DNA of 64,000 bases, taken from the NCBI RefSeq assembly GCF_040219335.1, contig NZ_JAVJSQ010000019.1, positions 434,001-498,000 of the forward strand, in the 5' to 3' direction. Shown in pieces: positions 1-9,902 of the stretch. A program made the position numbers and the translations under genes. Source of the stretch: Gimesia sp. Lineage in GTDB: Bacteria > Planctomycetota > Planctomycetia > Planctomycetales > Planctomycetaceae. Each line of letters begins with the position of its first letter. The stretch's first letter is position 1. The notes beneath the pieces are model-generated. The model saw only the letters and a program-made list of their open reading frames with translations. It ran no database searches and was not told the DNA's origin.

Positions 1-992
1 TCGACCGGGTCCACGATGCCTCGACCAAAAAACAGACTCCAGATTCGATTGACCGACGCTTTGGCGAAATAGGGGTTCTGTGAAGATGTGATCCATTCCG
101 ATAGCCGTTCTCGGGGGCCACGCTGATTCTGTTCCCAGTCGATCTCTTTTCCGTTCAGAAGACTGGCTTCGACCAGTCGATTTGTATCGGGAATTTTGAT
201 GGCGGGTTTGCCGGTGACTTCTCTCAGGCTGAATCCGGTAATCAAATTATTCTGCTGGGACTGATCGAAATTGGCAAAGAAGGCTGCAAACTTCCAGAAC
301 TGCTCCTGCTTCCAGGTATCGAAGGGATGATCATGGCACTGGGCACATTCAATCCGGACTCCCAGAAAGGCACGGGAAGTACTGGCAGCCAGGCTCTCTG
401 GTTTGAGCTGCTTAGCCACATAGAAAGCCCGCGGAGTGGGTTCCATTGTCTCTGCCTGTGCTGCGTCCTGATCAAAGGACGCTCCAATGATGGCACGTGC
501 CAGAGCAGCGTAGGAAGTGTCGTTTCTCAGTTGAGTTCGCAGCCAGGCTTCGAATTCCGGCACCTGTTGGCGTGCAAATGGATCTGTGCCAGCTTCGGGA
601 ATCAAGATCTCCCGCCAAAGACTGGTGAAGTGGACCACGAACCCCGGACTGGCCAATAAGCGTTCAATCAACTGAGACCGTTTATCTGGAGTGGTATCTG
701 CCAGAAACTGGCGTACTTCCGCTACCGGTGGAATTTTGCCGGACAGATCCAGGTAGACCCGCCTCATGAATTCCGCATCCGAAGCACAGGGGGCGATCTG
801 AACGTGTTCGCGCTGGTGAGCCTGCCTGATAAACTGATCGATCTGACCGGCCAGCCGCTGTGGTTCGCTGTCGGTAGCAGACTTTTCCGCGGCCATGATA
901 CTCGACTGCATGCAGATGAGCAGTAGTCCTGCCAGTAGCAGACTGCCCACCTGAGTACCTCGGTTGTGCTGATTTTCGCTGGCACTTAACAC
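1..992 (-). CDS. DUF1549-domain protein, N-terminal part (cut by window edge)
   Basis: The minus-strand frame is open from a GTG at 992 to the left edge, giving about 330 residues. I read it by hand. It has a hydrophobic leader near residues 17-33 (LLLAGLLLICMQSS) and then an RRVYLDLSGKIPP motif, the hallmark start of DUF1549. Further on comes the ECAQCHDHPFD motif with a following W and FW, also typical of the family. DUF1549 proteins are usually followed by a DUF1553 domain and are abundant in planctomycetes; their biochemical role is unknown. The CAQCH motif resembles a haem site but is not shown to bind haem. The GTG start is supported by an AAGGA Shine-Dalgarno 8 nt upstream (1001-1005). 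A DUF1501 partner, often adjacent in this phylum, is about 28 kb away here. The C-terminal part lies outside the window. Confidence 0.88.
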   Translation of the reverse strand, partial: MLSASENQHNRGTQVGSLLLAGLLLICMQSSIMAAEKSATDSEPQRLAGQIDQFIRQAHQREHVQIAPCASDAEFMRRVYLDLSGKIPPVAEVRQFLADTTPDKRSQLIERLLASPGFVVHFTSLWREILIPEAGTDPFARQQVPEFEAWLRTQLRNDTSYAALARAIIGASFDQDAAQAETMEPTPRAFYVAKQLKPESLAASTSRAFLGVRIECAQCHDHPFDTWKQEQFWKFAAFFANFDQSQQNNLITGFSLREVTGKPAIKIPDTNRLVEASLLNGKEIDWEQNQRGPRERLSEWITSSQNPYFAKASVNRIWSLFFGRGIVDPV

Positions 993-1289
993 GGGTGCAG
1001 TCCTTAATGAGAAACGGACAACGGATTCACTCAGTCTAAAAGAAATGATTGCCAGAAGTGGCCTGATTACATATAGTCAATTGTACAATGAGCTTGCAGC
1101 AATACAAGGGCGTTCCCGGTCTCGACTCCGGAACCGGGCAGATCGGAATTAGCTACAGAAGCACTGATCTTGAAATATTTTATGAAAGTTCATGAAATAC
1201 TGATGCCCCCTTAGTAAGTTAGAGGCGATAGTAAGTCCGTTTTGCTCAACTATTTCTCCAGATTCACGATTTTCTTACTGAAAGATGAC

Positions 1290-1487
1290 ATGTTGCTACT
1301 GTCGGGTCTGCGTCAACAGATGAAAAAACACAAAGATGATCTGCTGGTGATTGTCGGCGGTGCCGGATTGTTTATTTTCGGATTCCTGGACGAGGGCCTG
1401 GCCTGGTTTTTCAAGTCGTCGGGTGTGCTCATGTTTCTCTGGGGCTGTGCGACCCTGTATGTGAATCTCAAATCGAGCGAACAGTAA
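1290..1487 (+). CDS. Small two-helix membrane protein
   Basis: A short reading frame encodes about 65 residues with two hydrophobic segments (LLVIVGGAGLFIFGF and SSGVLMFLWGCATLYVNL) separated by an acidic and aromatic linker. A charged KKHKDD stretch precedes the first segment, which suggests the N terminus is cytoplasmic. I do not recognise a family. The start is uncertain: ATG at 1290 is used here; a TTG at 1242 would add 16 residues and an ATG at 1320 would leave only 55. No strong ribosome binding site favours any of them. It lies between a divergent DUF1549 gene and the PQQ-propeller gene and shares the latter's strand. It could be a chance frame, but the two clean membrane segments argue for a real gene. 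Confidence 0.5.
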   Translation: MLLLSGLRQQMKKHKDDLLVIVGGAGLFIFGFLDEGLAWFFKSSGVLMFLWGCATLYVNLKSSEQ

Positions 1488-1538
1488 TAACAACGTCTCC
1501 GTCCAGGGACTGGTCGGGCGTTTTTGAGTGTGTTAACC

Positions 1539-4500
1539 ATGAAAATCATTTCTATGACTCGATCTATATTTTACTTGCCATTCCTGATCTGTGTGACGGC
1601 CTGTCTCCATAGCGTCCCGGTTCTGGAGGCAGGCGACTGGCCGATGTGGCGCTATGACGCCGGTCATACGGCCTCCTCGCCTGCTGCCCTGCCCGACCAG
1701 TTGACGCCTGTCTGGACCCGGAAGTTCAGCCCACGGAAACAGGTCTGGGATGACCCGTTAAACAATGACCTGATGACGTACGACAAAGTCTTTGAACCGG
1801 TGGTGTCTGGCCAGCGAATGTTTGTCGGGTTTAATGACGCCGATAAACTCGTCGCTCTGGATACTCGGACCGGGGAGACGCTCTGGACGTTCTTCACCGA
1901 TGGTCCCGTTCGTTTTTCGCCGGTTGCGACGGAAGACAGGGTCTACCTGGTCAGTGATGACGGACACCTCTATTGCCTCAACAGCAGCGACGGAACTTTG
2001 ATCTGGAAGTTTCGTGGCGCGCCAGCGGCACAGAAGACATTGGGAAATCAGCGGGTGATTTCTGCCTGGCCTGCCCGCGGCGGTCCTGTTTTATACGACG
2101 ATCAGATATATTTTGCAGCCAGTATCTGGCCGTTTATGGGGACGTTCATTTATGCTCTGGATGCAGAGACCGGAACGGTCACCTGGGTAAATGATTCGAC
2201 CAGCGCCAGCTACATCAAACAGCCGCATAGCGCCCCTTCTTTTGCGGGTGTGGCGCCACAGGGCACGCTCGTGGCAACTGAAGAACTGCTGCTGGTGCCC
2301 GGCGGTCGTTCCGTTCCCGCAGCCCTGGATCGCAAGACCGGCGAATTGAAGTACTTTCACCTGGGAGGCAAAGGGAACGGCGGTTCGTTCGTGATTTCAG
2401 GCGAGAAAGAATTCTTTGTGCATACCCGCTATCGGGGAGTTCGTGCTTACAATCTGGAAACCGGATTGCCCAACCTGTACGTGCACAATGAACCGGTGCT
2501 CCACGAAGAACAGATCTATTCCGCCAGTCTCAAAAATAAACAGCCGGTGCTGGAGGCCTTTAATAATCAGCATAAGGCACTCTGGTCTCTCCCCGTGGAT
2601 GGACAGGGAGATCTGATCCGAGCCGGAAATCGTCTCTACGCAGTGGGCGAGCAGACGCTTTCCGCTGTCGAACTGCCAGCCAGTCCAGATGCCAAACCGC
2701 AGGTTGCCTGGCAACAACCCATTTCCGGAACCGTCGCTCGTTTACTGGCTGCAGATAACAGGCTCTACGCGGTCACTCAGGAGGGCGCGATCATGGCGTT
2801 CGCCGCACCGGGAGAGCAAACTGAATCCATAATCACGGAGGCCACATCGGAAACGAAACCGGCCGTCGATCCCGCTGCCATGGAACTAGCTGCCAGGATT
2901 CTGAAACAGACCGAAACCCGTACCGGATATGCTGTCTGCGTGGGCGGGGATAATCCTGATTTACTGGACGCTTTCCTGCGACTCTCTCCGTTGCAACTGT
3001 TGGTGCTGGAGCCTGATGTGCAGCGTGTCGCTGCACTCCGCAAACGTTATGACGCTCGTGGGGAATATGGCACGCGTATCTCGGCTCACCAAGCAACTCC
3101 GACCCGTTTCAAGTCGCCACAACACATTGCCCGGGTGACGATCGTCAGCGCTCCGCAGGTGGAATCGCTGACCAGTGCCTCCCTGCAGCAAATTTATCGC
3201 TCGGTTCGCCCGTATGGCGGTGTCATCTGGATTCCTGCAGCAGACGAGCGACTTGATTCTCTCAAAAATATGATCCGTCAGGCGCAGCTTCCTAAAGCTG
3301 AGGTGGCTGAACTGGCCGATGGTCTCCTGATTCGCCGAGTGGGGGCACTGCCTGATTCGGCCGACTGGACGCACCAGTATGGGGATATCGCGAACAGTGT
3401 GAAATCGAATGACAAGCGAGTCAAACTCCCGTTAGGTGTCCTCTGGTTTGGCGGTAATTCGCACGACGATGTGCTCCCGCGACACGGGCATGGCCCGCCT
3501 GAGCAGGTCATCGGCGGTCGCACATTCCTGGAAGGGATGAACAGCCTGAGTGCCCGCGATGTTTACACGGGGGAAGTGCTCTGGAGACGTGAATTTGACG
3601 ACCTGGGCACGTTTGGCATCTATTTCAATTCGACTTATGCCGACACGCCACTAAGTACGCAATACAACCAGAAACATATTCCCGGAGCGAATGCCCGCGG
3701 CACCAACTATATCGCCACAGCGGAAGAGGTCTATCTGGCCATTGGCGCTGAGTGCCATGTGCTGAGTGCCGTTGATGGGCAGACGCAACGAATCGTCAAA
3801 CTGCCGGATCCTAAAAAAGACTGGGCCTTTATCGCTGTGGACCAGGATATCCTACTGGCTGGAAATGGATTTGCTCATTACGGCAAAAAAGTTGAGGAGA
3901 AAGCTGGCAAGGACGGCCCCGCGGCGACTGACTTGTCTGCCAGTCGAGGGTTGATCGCCTTTGATCGTCGGTCGGGAGAAAAACTCTGGCAGGTCGATGC
4001 CGTGCATTCATTCTTACACAACGGAATCGTCGCGGGACGGAATCGGTTGTACTGCCTCGACAAACTTCCTGCGAGTGCCGAGAAAAAACTGTCGCGGCGC
4101 GGCATGGCTGATCCTTCACAGTACCGCATTCTCTGCCTGGATCTGCAGACCGGGAAAGAACTCTGGTCGACAAAGGAAAGTATCTTTGGTTCCTGGCTGG
4201 GCTACTCTGAAAAACATGATCTGCTGTTGCAGGCCGGTGCCCGGGCCAGCGATCGCCTCAGTGATGAAGTGGGCCAGGGTATGATTGCCTACCAGGCCGA
4301 TGACGGCACCATTCTCTGGCAGAAAAAGGATCAGAAATATACCGGTCCGCTGGTGCTGCACAACGATCTGATTATCACTTCGGCTAATTCGTACCAGGTC
4401 TCAGGGGGCGCCTTTCACATCAGGGATGGCAGCCCTTACACGATTACGAATCCAATTACCCGCGAAAAAGAGCCGCTGAAGTTTTCCCGTACCTATGGCT

Positions 4501-5894
4501 GCAATTATGTGATTGCCAGTGAGAATCTGCTGACATTCCGATCTGGGGCTGCGGGGTTTTATGATCTGGCCAATCAGAGTGGGACCGGTAATTTCGGCGG
4601 GTTCAAATCGAGTTGTACTTCGAATTTGGTTGTGGCGAATGGTGTATTGAATGCCCCCGATTACACTCGCACCTGCAGTTGCTCCTATCAGAACCAGACC
4701 TCCCTGGCCTTGATCCACATGCCTGAAATCGAAATCTGGACCAACAGCCAGTTACAGGACGCTGCAGAGTCGACGGGAGTGGTGAAACAGGCGGGGATCA
4801 ATTTCGGTGCCCCCGGGGATCGCGGGGCAGACACCGGTACGCTCTGGCTGGATTATCCTAGCGTGGGTGGGGAGTCTCCTGACTTAGCAGTCACCATCTC
4901 AAACAAAAAATATCGCACCTTCCGCCACCATGCGCTTAAAATCAGCGATTCACCGTCGAAACCGGGTTTGAGCTGGGTCGCTGCCTCCGGCATTGAAGAT
5001 CCGAAGAAGATTACGATCGCCATCCGCCAGGAGGATTCAGCCAAACAAGGAGAAGGCATTCCTGTGGCCAGTGTAGATGATGACGCGGAAGAGAATCCCA
5101 AGGGGAACGTCAGCATGAACAGCAGCGATCTGGAGCTGACACTGGATGGCGGTAATCCACAGGTCGTGGCGATTCGTTTTACCGATATCCCCCTGTCACG
5201 CACCGACGAACTCGAAGCAGCCTATATTCAATTCACTGTCGATGAGACGGGCAAGGAAGAGTGCCAGCTGAAAATTCAAGGTGAGCTGACTGTCGATTCG
5301 AAACCACTGATGGAATCAAAACACAATCTCTCCGGCCGAAAACGGACGCGGGCTGTCGTCGCCTGGTCGCCTCCTGCCTGGACCAAGGTGGATGCTGCTG
5401 GTGAAGCACAACGGACGCCTGATTTAAAACCCATTCTCGATGAAATTCGCCAGCAGCCTGGTTGGAAACCGGGCAATCCGATTTCATTTATCATCACCGG
5501 TACGGGCACACGCACAGCCCGCTCTTATCGGGGACCGACTTCCGGATCGGCGCGACTGGTACTGAAAAAGAAAGAGACAGCGGCGGAGAACCGTCCTGAA
5601 GATGTTGCAGCGAAAACGAATGAAAATGCCCGACGATATTCAGTTCGCCTGACTTTCAATGAACCGAACATGAAACTCAAAATCGGGGAACGAAAGTTTG
5701 ATGTATTCCTGCAGGGAGAACGGGTGCTGCAGGACTTCGATATTCTGGCTGAGACTGGTCAGCCCATGCGAAGCCTGGTCAAGGAAATCCCCGGAGTGGT
5801 GGTGACCGATCAGCTGGAGCTGGAATTCAAGTCTGTCCGTGGCTCTCAGGCCGCTCCCCTCATCTCGGGGATCGAGTTGATCAGTGAAGACTGA
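1539..5894 (+). CDS. PQQ-like beta-propeller lipoprotein with methyltransferase-like and malectin-like domains
   Basis: This encodes 1451 residues from the ATG at 1539. An N-terminal hydrophobic stretch ends in VTAC, a plausible lipobox, so the protein is probably exported and lipid-anchored. Residues about 30-440 carry PQQ-type repeats (WPMWRYDAGHT, LVALDTRTGETLWTF, YALDAETGTVTWV). Residues about 447-600 look like a class I methyltransferase fold: a VCVGGD strand in the motif I position, LLVLEPD as the acidic strand 2, and RSVRPYGGVIWIP as strand 5. The motif I glycine pattern is degenerate, so catalysis is doubtful. A second PQQ propeller follows (about 600-1065; ARDVYTGEVLWRREFD, CLDLQTGKELW). 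Next is a beta-sandwich region (LEAAYIQFTVDE, RTPDLKPILDEI), and a malectin-like domain ends the protein (FNEPNMKLKIGERKFDVFLQG). The role is unknown; outer-surface binding of carbohydrates is an inference. It converges on recJ with 14 bp between the stops. Confidence 0.88.
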   Translation: MKIISMTRSIFYLPFLICVTACLHSVPVLEAGDWPMWRYDAGHTASSPAALPDQLTPVWTRKFSPRKQVWDDPLNNDLMTYDKVFEPVVSGQRMFVGFNDADKLVALDTRTGETLWTFFTDGPVRFSPVATEDRVYLVSDDGHLYCLNSSDGTLIWKFRGAPAAQKTLGNQRVISAWPARGGPVLYDDQIYFAASIWPFMGTFIYALDAETGTVTWVNDSTSASYIKQPHSAPSFAGVAPQGTLVATEELLLVPGGRSVPAALDRKTGELKYFHLGGKGNGGSFVISGEKEFFVHTRYRGVRAYNLETGLPNLYVHNEPVLHEEQIYSASLKNKQPVLEAFNNQHKALWSLPVDGQGDLIRAGNRLYAVGEQTLSAVELPASPDAKPQVAWQQPISGTVARLLAADNRLYAVTQEGAIMAFAAPGEQTESIITEATSETKPAVDPAAMELAARILKQTETRTGYAVCVGGDNPDLLDAFLRLSPLQLLVLEPDVQRVAALRKRYDARGEYGTRISAHQATPTRFKSPQHIARVTIVSAPQVESLTSASLQQIYRSVRPYGGVIWIPAADERLDSLKNMIRQAQLPKAEVAELADGLLIRRVGALPDSADWTHQYGDIANSVKSNDKRVKLPLGVLWFGGNSHDDVLPRHGHGPPEQVIGGRTFLEGMNSLSARDVYTGEVLWRREFDDLGTFGIYFNSTYADTPLSTQYNQKHIPGANARGTNYIATAEEVYLAIGAECHVLSAVDGQTQRIVKLPDPKKDWAFIAVDQDILLAGNGFAHYGKKVEEKAGKDGPAATDLSASRGLIAFDRRSGEKLWQVDAVHSFLHNGIVAGRNRLYCLDKLPASAEKKLSRRGMADPSQYRILCLDLQTGKELWSTKESIFGSWLGYSEKHDLLLQAGARASDRLSDEVGQGMIAYQADDGTILWQKKDQKYTGPLVLHNDLIITSANSYQVSGGAFHIRDGSPYTITNPITREKEPLKFSRTYGCNYVIASENLLTFRSGAAGFYDLANQSGTGNFGGFKSSCTSNLVVANGVLNAPDYTRTCSCSYQNQTSLALIHMPEIEIWTNSQLQDAAESTGVVKQAGINFGAPGDRGADTGTLWLDYPSVGGESPDLAVTISNKKYRTFRHHALKISDSPSKPGLSWVAASGIEDPKKITIAIRQEDSAKQGEGIPVASVDDDAEENPKGNVSMNSSDLELTLDGGNPQVVAIRFTDIPLSRTDELEAAYIQFTVDETGKEECQLKIQGELTVDSKPLMESKHNLSGRKRTRAVVAWSPPAWTKVDAAGEAQRTPDLKPILDEIRQQPGWKPGNPISFIITGTGTRTARSYRGPTSGSARLVLKKKETAAENRPEDVAAKTNENARRYSVRLTFNEPNMKLKIGERKFDVFLQGERVLQDFDILAETGQPMRSLVKEIPGVVVTDQLELEFKSVRGSQAAPLISGIELISED

Positions 5895-5908
5895 GAGCGC
5901 CTTTCGGC

Positions 5909-7672
5909 TCAGGAAGTAACGGGAGTATCAGCTGTTTCAGAAATCCAGTCCTTCAGTTGGAGCTGTACGCTTTCAAAACCACGAAAGCGGTTGATATTCG
6001 GAGCGAAGCTGATCGAAAAAGGACCGCCGGCTTCTTCCATCTGGCTGGCCCACTCCCCTTTGCCGAAAGCGATGGCACGAATGCGGGTTTTGTGCTGCTG
6101 GAAGACCAGTGAAAGGTGCCGTCCCCCTTCTCCCATCGTTTTGGGAGGCTCGGCCAGTTCGACCCGGGTGGCGACAAACTGAGGCCGTGGATTCTCCTGC
6201 CCGAAGGGGCCCAGGCAATCCAGTTCCAGAACCGCCTGTTTGGTGATCTCATTCAGACATACTTCCGCATCGATCTTCACCAGTAGATCGTCGTCTGACG
6301 GTGGTGGTGCCGTAGCCGCATAGGCGGCGAACGCCTGACGAAAGTCTTCGATTTTGTCCTCTTCGATGCGCAAGCCTGCGGCAGCCTGGTGACCGCCGAA
6401 GCGCATCAGGTGCTCAGCACAGGATGAGAAACCGGCATGCAGATCGAAGCCGGCGAAGGACCGCGCCGATCCCTGACCGGTGCGGGTCGCGGCTTCAAGG
6501 GCGATCAATACCGTTGGTTTTTCAAAATGCTCGGCGACTCGGTTTGCAACGATGCCGATCACACCGGGGTGCCAGTCCGGATGGGCGAGGACCAGGGTCT
6601 GATGCTCTTCCCACTCGGCGTTCTCTTCGACCATCTCGCGTGCCTGTTTGAGAATCCGGCGTTCGACCGTGCGACGGTTTTTATTGAGTTCATCCAGGTA
6701 GAGTGCCAGCTGCACGGCCCGTTCCCGATTACTGGTGGTGAGCAGTTCCACTGCCAGGCGGGCCTGCCCCAGTCGACCGGCGGCATTCAGTCGGGGCGCG
6801 ATGGCAAAACCGATGTCTTCGGTATCGAGTGGCTGACCGGTTTTGATCTCCGCGACTTTCATCAGTTCCTGCAGTCCCAGGGGAGCCAGTTCTGCAAGTG
6901 CCCCGAGTCCGTAGCGAACAATAATCCGATTTTCACCAACGAGGGGAACCACATCGGCAATAGTCCCAATTGCAGCCAACCCGACGGCACATTTGAGAAA
7001 CTCGCGCATCTGGGGAGAGGCTTTCTGGCCATCACCCAGTTTCTGACAAACGGCCCAGGCCAGTTTTAAAGCGACACCGGCACCACAGAGGTGAGGAAAT
7101 CCATAGTCGCCTCCGGGGAGACGAGGATGTACGAGGCAGGCCGCAGCCGGCAGCTCTTCATCCATCTGATGGTGATCGGTAATGATCAGTTCCAGGCCGA
7201 GTTCTTTTGCGAGAGCAGCCTCTGTGACACTGGTGATCCCACAGTCGACGGTAATCAACAGCCGCTCGGGATCTTCTTCGTGTAATTCGCGAATGGCATC
7301 GCAGTTCAGGCCGTAGCCATCATCCAGGCGGTTGGGGATGAAATAGTCACATTGTCCGTTGGCCAGGGTGATGCACTGCAGCAGAATACTGGTGGCGGTC
7401 ATGCCGTCGACGTCGTAGTCGCCGTAGATAGTAATCCGACGTTTAGAGTTCAGGGCAGCGATCACACGGTCGGTAGCTTCTTCGATGCCGGGCATACTGC
7501 AGGGATCGAGCAGCTCATTCATGCGAGCGTTGATAAAACTGCGGGCAGTGCCCACATCCTGGAGCCCGCGGGCGATCAAAACCTGGGCCAGGAGGGGAGA
7601 AATCCGCATTTCAGAACTGAGGCGGCGTACCTGAGATTCATCGTGGGGGGCAAATCGCCAGTTTTGAGTCAT
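5909..7672 (-). CDS. recJ: Single-stranded-DNA-specific exonuclease RecJ
   Basis: RecJ degrades single-stranded DNA 5' to 3' in recombination and mismatch repair, in the cytoplasm. The 587-residue product has the DHH phosphoesterase motifs: DYDVDGM (85-91), VDCG near 142 and TDHH (165-168). The DHHA1 part follows, with HPDWHPGVIGIVANR and the GGHQAAAG glycine motif. The length matches bacterial RecJ. The ATG start at 7672 follows a leaderless cytoplasmic-type N terminus. The gene is divergent from ilvN across a 340-bp gap and convergent with the PQQ-propeller gene. All catalytic Asp and His motifs expected of the family are visible. Confidence 0.97.
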   Translation of the reverse strand: MTQNWRFAPHDESQVRRLSSEMRISPLLAQVLIARGLQDVGTARSFINARMNELLDPCSMPGIEEATDRVIAALNSKRRITIYGDYDVDGMTATSILLQCITLANGQCDYFIPNRLDDGYGLNCDAIRELHEEDPERLLITVDCGITSVTEAALAKELGLELIITDHHQMDEELPAAACLVHPRLPGGDYGFPHLCGAGVALKLAWAVCQKLGDGQKASPQMREFLKCAVGLAAIGTIADVVPLVGENRIIVRYGLGALAELAPLGLQELMKVAEIKTGQPLDTEDIGFAIAPRLNAAGRLGQARLAVELLTTSNRERAVQLALYLDELNKNRRTVERRILKQAREMVEENAEWEEHQTLVLAHPDWHPGVIGIVANRVAEHFEKPTVLIALEAATRTGQGSARSFAGFDLHAGFSSCAEHLMRFGGHQAAAGLRIEEDKIEDFRQAFAAYAATAPPPSDDDLLVKIDAEVCLNEITKQAVLELDCLGPFGQENPRPQFVATRVELAEPPKTMGEGGRHLSLVFQQHKTRIRAIAFGKGEWASQMEEAGGPFSISFAPNINRFRGFESVQLQLKDWISETADTPVTS

Positions 7673-8012
7673 CCTTGCTCTCGCTCTTCTTCGTCAGAGG
7701 GCCAAATTCCGCTTGTATCGGGTATTTATTAAAACAGAGTCCAGGCTGGCTGTCAAAACCCCCGCTCCGGGAACTGGCGAAAATGCCCGAGTCGTGGGGT
7801 TTTCTACGCAAATGAACCCAATCGGAGGTAAACCTGTCTGTTCCGGAAGTAAGGTAGAGGCATAACCGGTCTAATCGTCCTGATCATAAGCCGAGTCTGA
7901 GAGTTATCGACTGCGGGACTTGCCGCGACTCACTGCCGCGACTAGACTGTATGCTTCAATCACTTGTCACGTATTTTTGAGTTTCTGATTGTACACGGAT
8001 TAAGGTTTTGGG
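7673..8012. promoter_or_regulatory. Divergent recJ / ilvN intergenic region with direct repeat
   Basis: This 340-bp region lies between two divergent genes and must hold both promoters. I could not assign a convincing -35/-10 pair. The sequence TGCCGCGACT occurs twice in direct orientation, at 7921-7930 and 7934-7943, with a related CGACTGCGGGACT just before it. The 13-bp spacing is close to one helical turn, so the pair could be a regulator site for ilvN, though chance cannot be excluded. Confidence 0.35.
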
Positions 8013-8531
8013 ATGAAACACGTTCTTTCTGCTCTGGTCATGAATCAACCGGGTGTCCTGGCCCAGATTTCAGGCATGCTGGCCTCACGCTCTTTTAACA
8101 TTGAGAGTCTGGCGGTCGGTGAAACCGAAGAACCCCAGTTTTCCCGAATTACTTTTGTCGTCGGCGATTACAACAAGCTGGATCAGGTCAGAAAACAGCT
8201 GGAAAAGCTGGTTACCGTAGTGAAAGTGGTCGATTTTTCCGGACAGGACTTTGTCGAACGCGACCTGATGCTGATGAAAGTAGCGACTCCCGGAAAAACC
8301 CGCTCAGAAATTCGCGAATTAGTCGAAATTTTCCGTGCGAAAATCGTTGACGTGAGCACCGAAAACGTAATGATCGAGATTTCCGGTCAGGAATCGAAGA
8401 TCAATGCATTTATTGACGTGATGCGACCGTTTGGGATTCTTGAAATGGTTCGTACAGGTCGGATTGCCCTGTTACGCTCTGAAGTCGTGAAAGCAGAAGC
8501 TCCCACTGAGGAACCTGTGGAAACAGCTTAA
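8013..8531 (+). CDS. ilvN: Acetolactate synthase small (regulatory) subunit
   Basis: This is the regulatory subunit of acetohydroxyacid synthase, the first common enzyme of branched-chain amino acid synthesis, and it confers valine feedback control. The 172-residue product begins with the ACT-domain pattern VLSALVMNQPGVLAQISGML, followed by RSFNIESLAVGETE. The C-terminal half has the second domain (ELVEIFRAKIVDVS, RPFGILEMVRTGRIAL). The length and domain order match the long bacterial IlvN/IlvH form. It is followed after 173 bp by ilvC on the same strand. The catalytic subunit gene, commonly just upstream, is absent here; recJ occupies that side on the other strand. Confidence 0.96.
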   Translation: MKHVLSALVMNQPGVLAQISGMLASRSFNIESLAVGETEEPQFSRITFVVGDYNKLDQVRKQLEKLVTVVKVVDFSGQDFVERDLMLMKVATPGKTRSEIRELVEIFRAKIVDVSTENVMIEISGQESKINAFIDVMRPFGILEMVRTGRIALLRSEVVKAEAPTEEPVETA

Positions 8532-8542
8532 GAATCCGCCGC

Positions 8543-8578
8543 GAACAAACAAAAATGTGAATCACGGTTGTTTTGTTC
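8543..8578 (+). other. Imperfect hairpin between ilvN and ilvC
   Basis: GAACAAACAA at 8543-8552 can pair with TTGTTTTGTTC at 8568-8578 with a one-base bulge. No T-tract follows, so it is not an ordinary terminator. It lies within the 173-bp ilvN-ilvC spacer and could modulate transcript processing or read-through. The evidence is weak. Confidence 0.25.
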
Positions 8579-8704
8579 TCTCTGGACGGCCTGTTGTGTT
8601 CCGAACTTCATTCGAATCAACGTGTGGCTGTTCAAGTTCCCTTTTGTAGAAGCGGATCCGGTTCTGCTTCTAACCGCCTTACAACAATACAAGAGATCAG
8701 GATT

Positions 8705-9709
8705 ATGGCAGTAACAATTTATTACGATGACGATGCAGACTTGTCGCTGTTGAAAGACAAAACCATTGCCATCCTCGGCTACGGAAGCCAGGGACACGCT
8801 CAAGCTCAAAACCTTCGCGACAGTGGCTGTAACGTCATTATCGGTCAGCGGAAAGGCAGTGAAAACTACGATCTGGCCGTCAGCCATGGATTTGAACCGG
8901 TCTCAATCGCAGAAGCCACCAAACAGGGCGACCTGATCAACATTCTGCTTCCCGACGAAGTTCAGGGCGATCTCTACAAGAGCGACATCCTGCCGAACCT
9001 GAGCAAAGGTAACCTGCTGCTCTGCTCACATGGTTTCAACATTCACTTCAACCAGGTTGTTCCGCCTGCTGGCGTAGACGCAGCCCTGGTTGCTCCCAAA
9101 GGTCCCGGTCACCTGGTTCGCAGCGAATACGTCAAAGGGGGCGGTGTTCCCTCGCTGATCGCTCTGGTTGAAGGGGCTTCTGAAAGCACCCGTCAACTGG
9201 CTCTGGCCTATGCCAAAGGTATCGGTGGTACTCGTGGTGGTGTGATCGAAACATCTTTCGCTGAAGAAACCGAAACCGACCTGTTCGGCGAGCAGGTTGT
9301 CCTCTGTGGTGGTGTCAGCGAACTGGTTAAAGCCGGTTTTGATACTCTGGTTGAAGCCGGATATCAGCCCGAAATGGCCTACTTTGAATGTATGCACGAA
9401 CTCAAACTGATCGTCGACCTGTTCTACCAGGGTGGTCTGAACTACATGCGGTATAGTGTCTCCAACACTGCTGAATACGGCGATTACTCCAGCGGTCCAC
9501 GGATCATCACCGACGAAACCCGCAAAGAAATGAAGAAGATTCTGGAAGAAATCCAGACCGGTGAATTTGCGAAGAACTGGTTGCTCGAAAACAAAGCCAA
9601 CCAGGCTTCCTTCAAGGCGATTCGTCGTCTGAACCGGCAGCATCCCATCGAAGCCGTTGGTAAAGAACTGCGGCGGATGATGAGCTGGATTGATTCCAAA
9701 GAAGTCTAA
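8705..9709 (+). CDS. ilvC: Ketol-acid reductoisomerase (class I)
   Basis: IlvC converts acetolactate or acetohydroxybutyrate to the dihydroxy acids of valine and isoleucine synthesis, using NADPH and Mg2+. The 334-residue length is that of class I enzymes. Residues about 20-50 form the Rossmann nucleotide site ([20 protein letters not shown]), with GQRKGS in the cofactor-selecting loop. The knotted C-terminal domain carries [12 protein letters not shown] and [18 protein letters not shown], which include metal ligands. The ATG at 8705 is chosen because the family starts just before the [12 protein letters not shown] stretch. The frame stays open further upstream to 8573, but that extension has no family counterpart. 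The gene is downstream of ilvN and closed by a strong terminator at 9739-9780. Confidence 0.98.
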   Translation: MAVTIYYDDDADLSLLKDKTIAILGYGSQGHAQAQNLRDSGCNVIIGQRKGSENYDLAVSHGFEPVSIAEATKQGDLINILLPDEVQGDLYKSDILPNLSKGNLLLCSHGFNIHFNQVVPPAGVDAALVAPKGPGHLVRSEYVKGGGVPSLIALVEGASESTRQLALAYAKGIGGTRGGVIETSFAEETETDLFGEQVVLCGGVSELVKAGFDTLVEAGYQPEMAYFECMHELKLIVDLFYQGGLNYMRYSVSNTAEYGDYSSGPRIITDETRKEMKKILEEIQTGEFAKNWLLENKANQASFKAIRRLNRQHPIEAVGKELRRMMSWIDSKEV

Positions 9710-9738
9710 TCCAGGTCAATTCCATCGAATGACATTGC

Positions 9739-9780
9739 AACGCGTCGGGAACGGATCTCTGTTTCCGACGCGTTTTTTAT
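9739..9780 (+). terminator. Rho-independent terminator of ilvC
   Basis: A 14-bp stem (AACGCGTCGGGAAC at 9739-9752 with GTTTCCGACGCGTT at 9761-9774, one G-U pair) encloses an 8-nt loop and runs into a T-rich tail. It sits 30 bp after the ilvC stop. Confidence 0.9.
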
Positions 9781-9902
9781 TTGACTGAACTTCACGATTC
9801 CACTCACTGCCGGGCGATAACTTACCAGCGGCCTCTTGTCTTTCCGGGTGACGACTCATATAAAACAGGTAGAACCGCTGTTTTTTCACGGGAAATCGAA
9901 TC

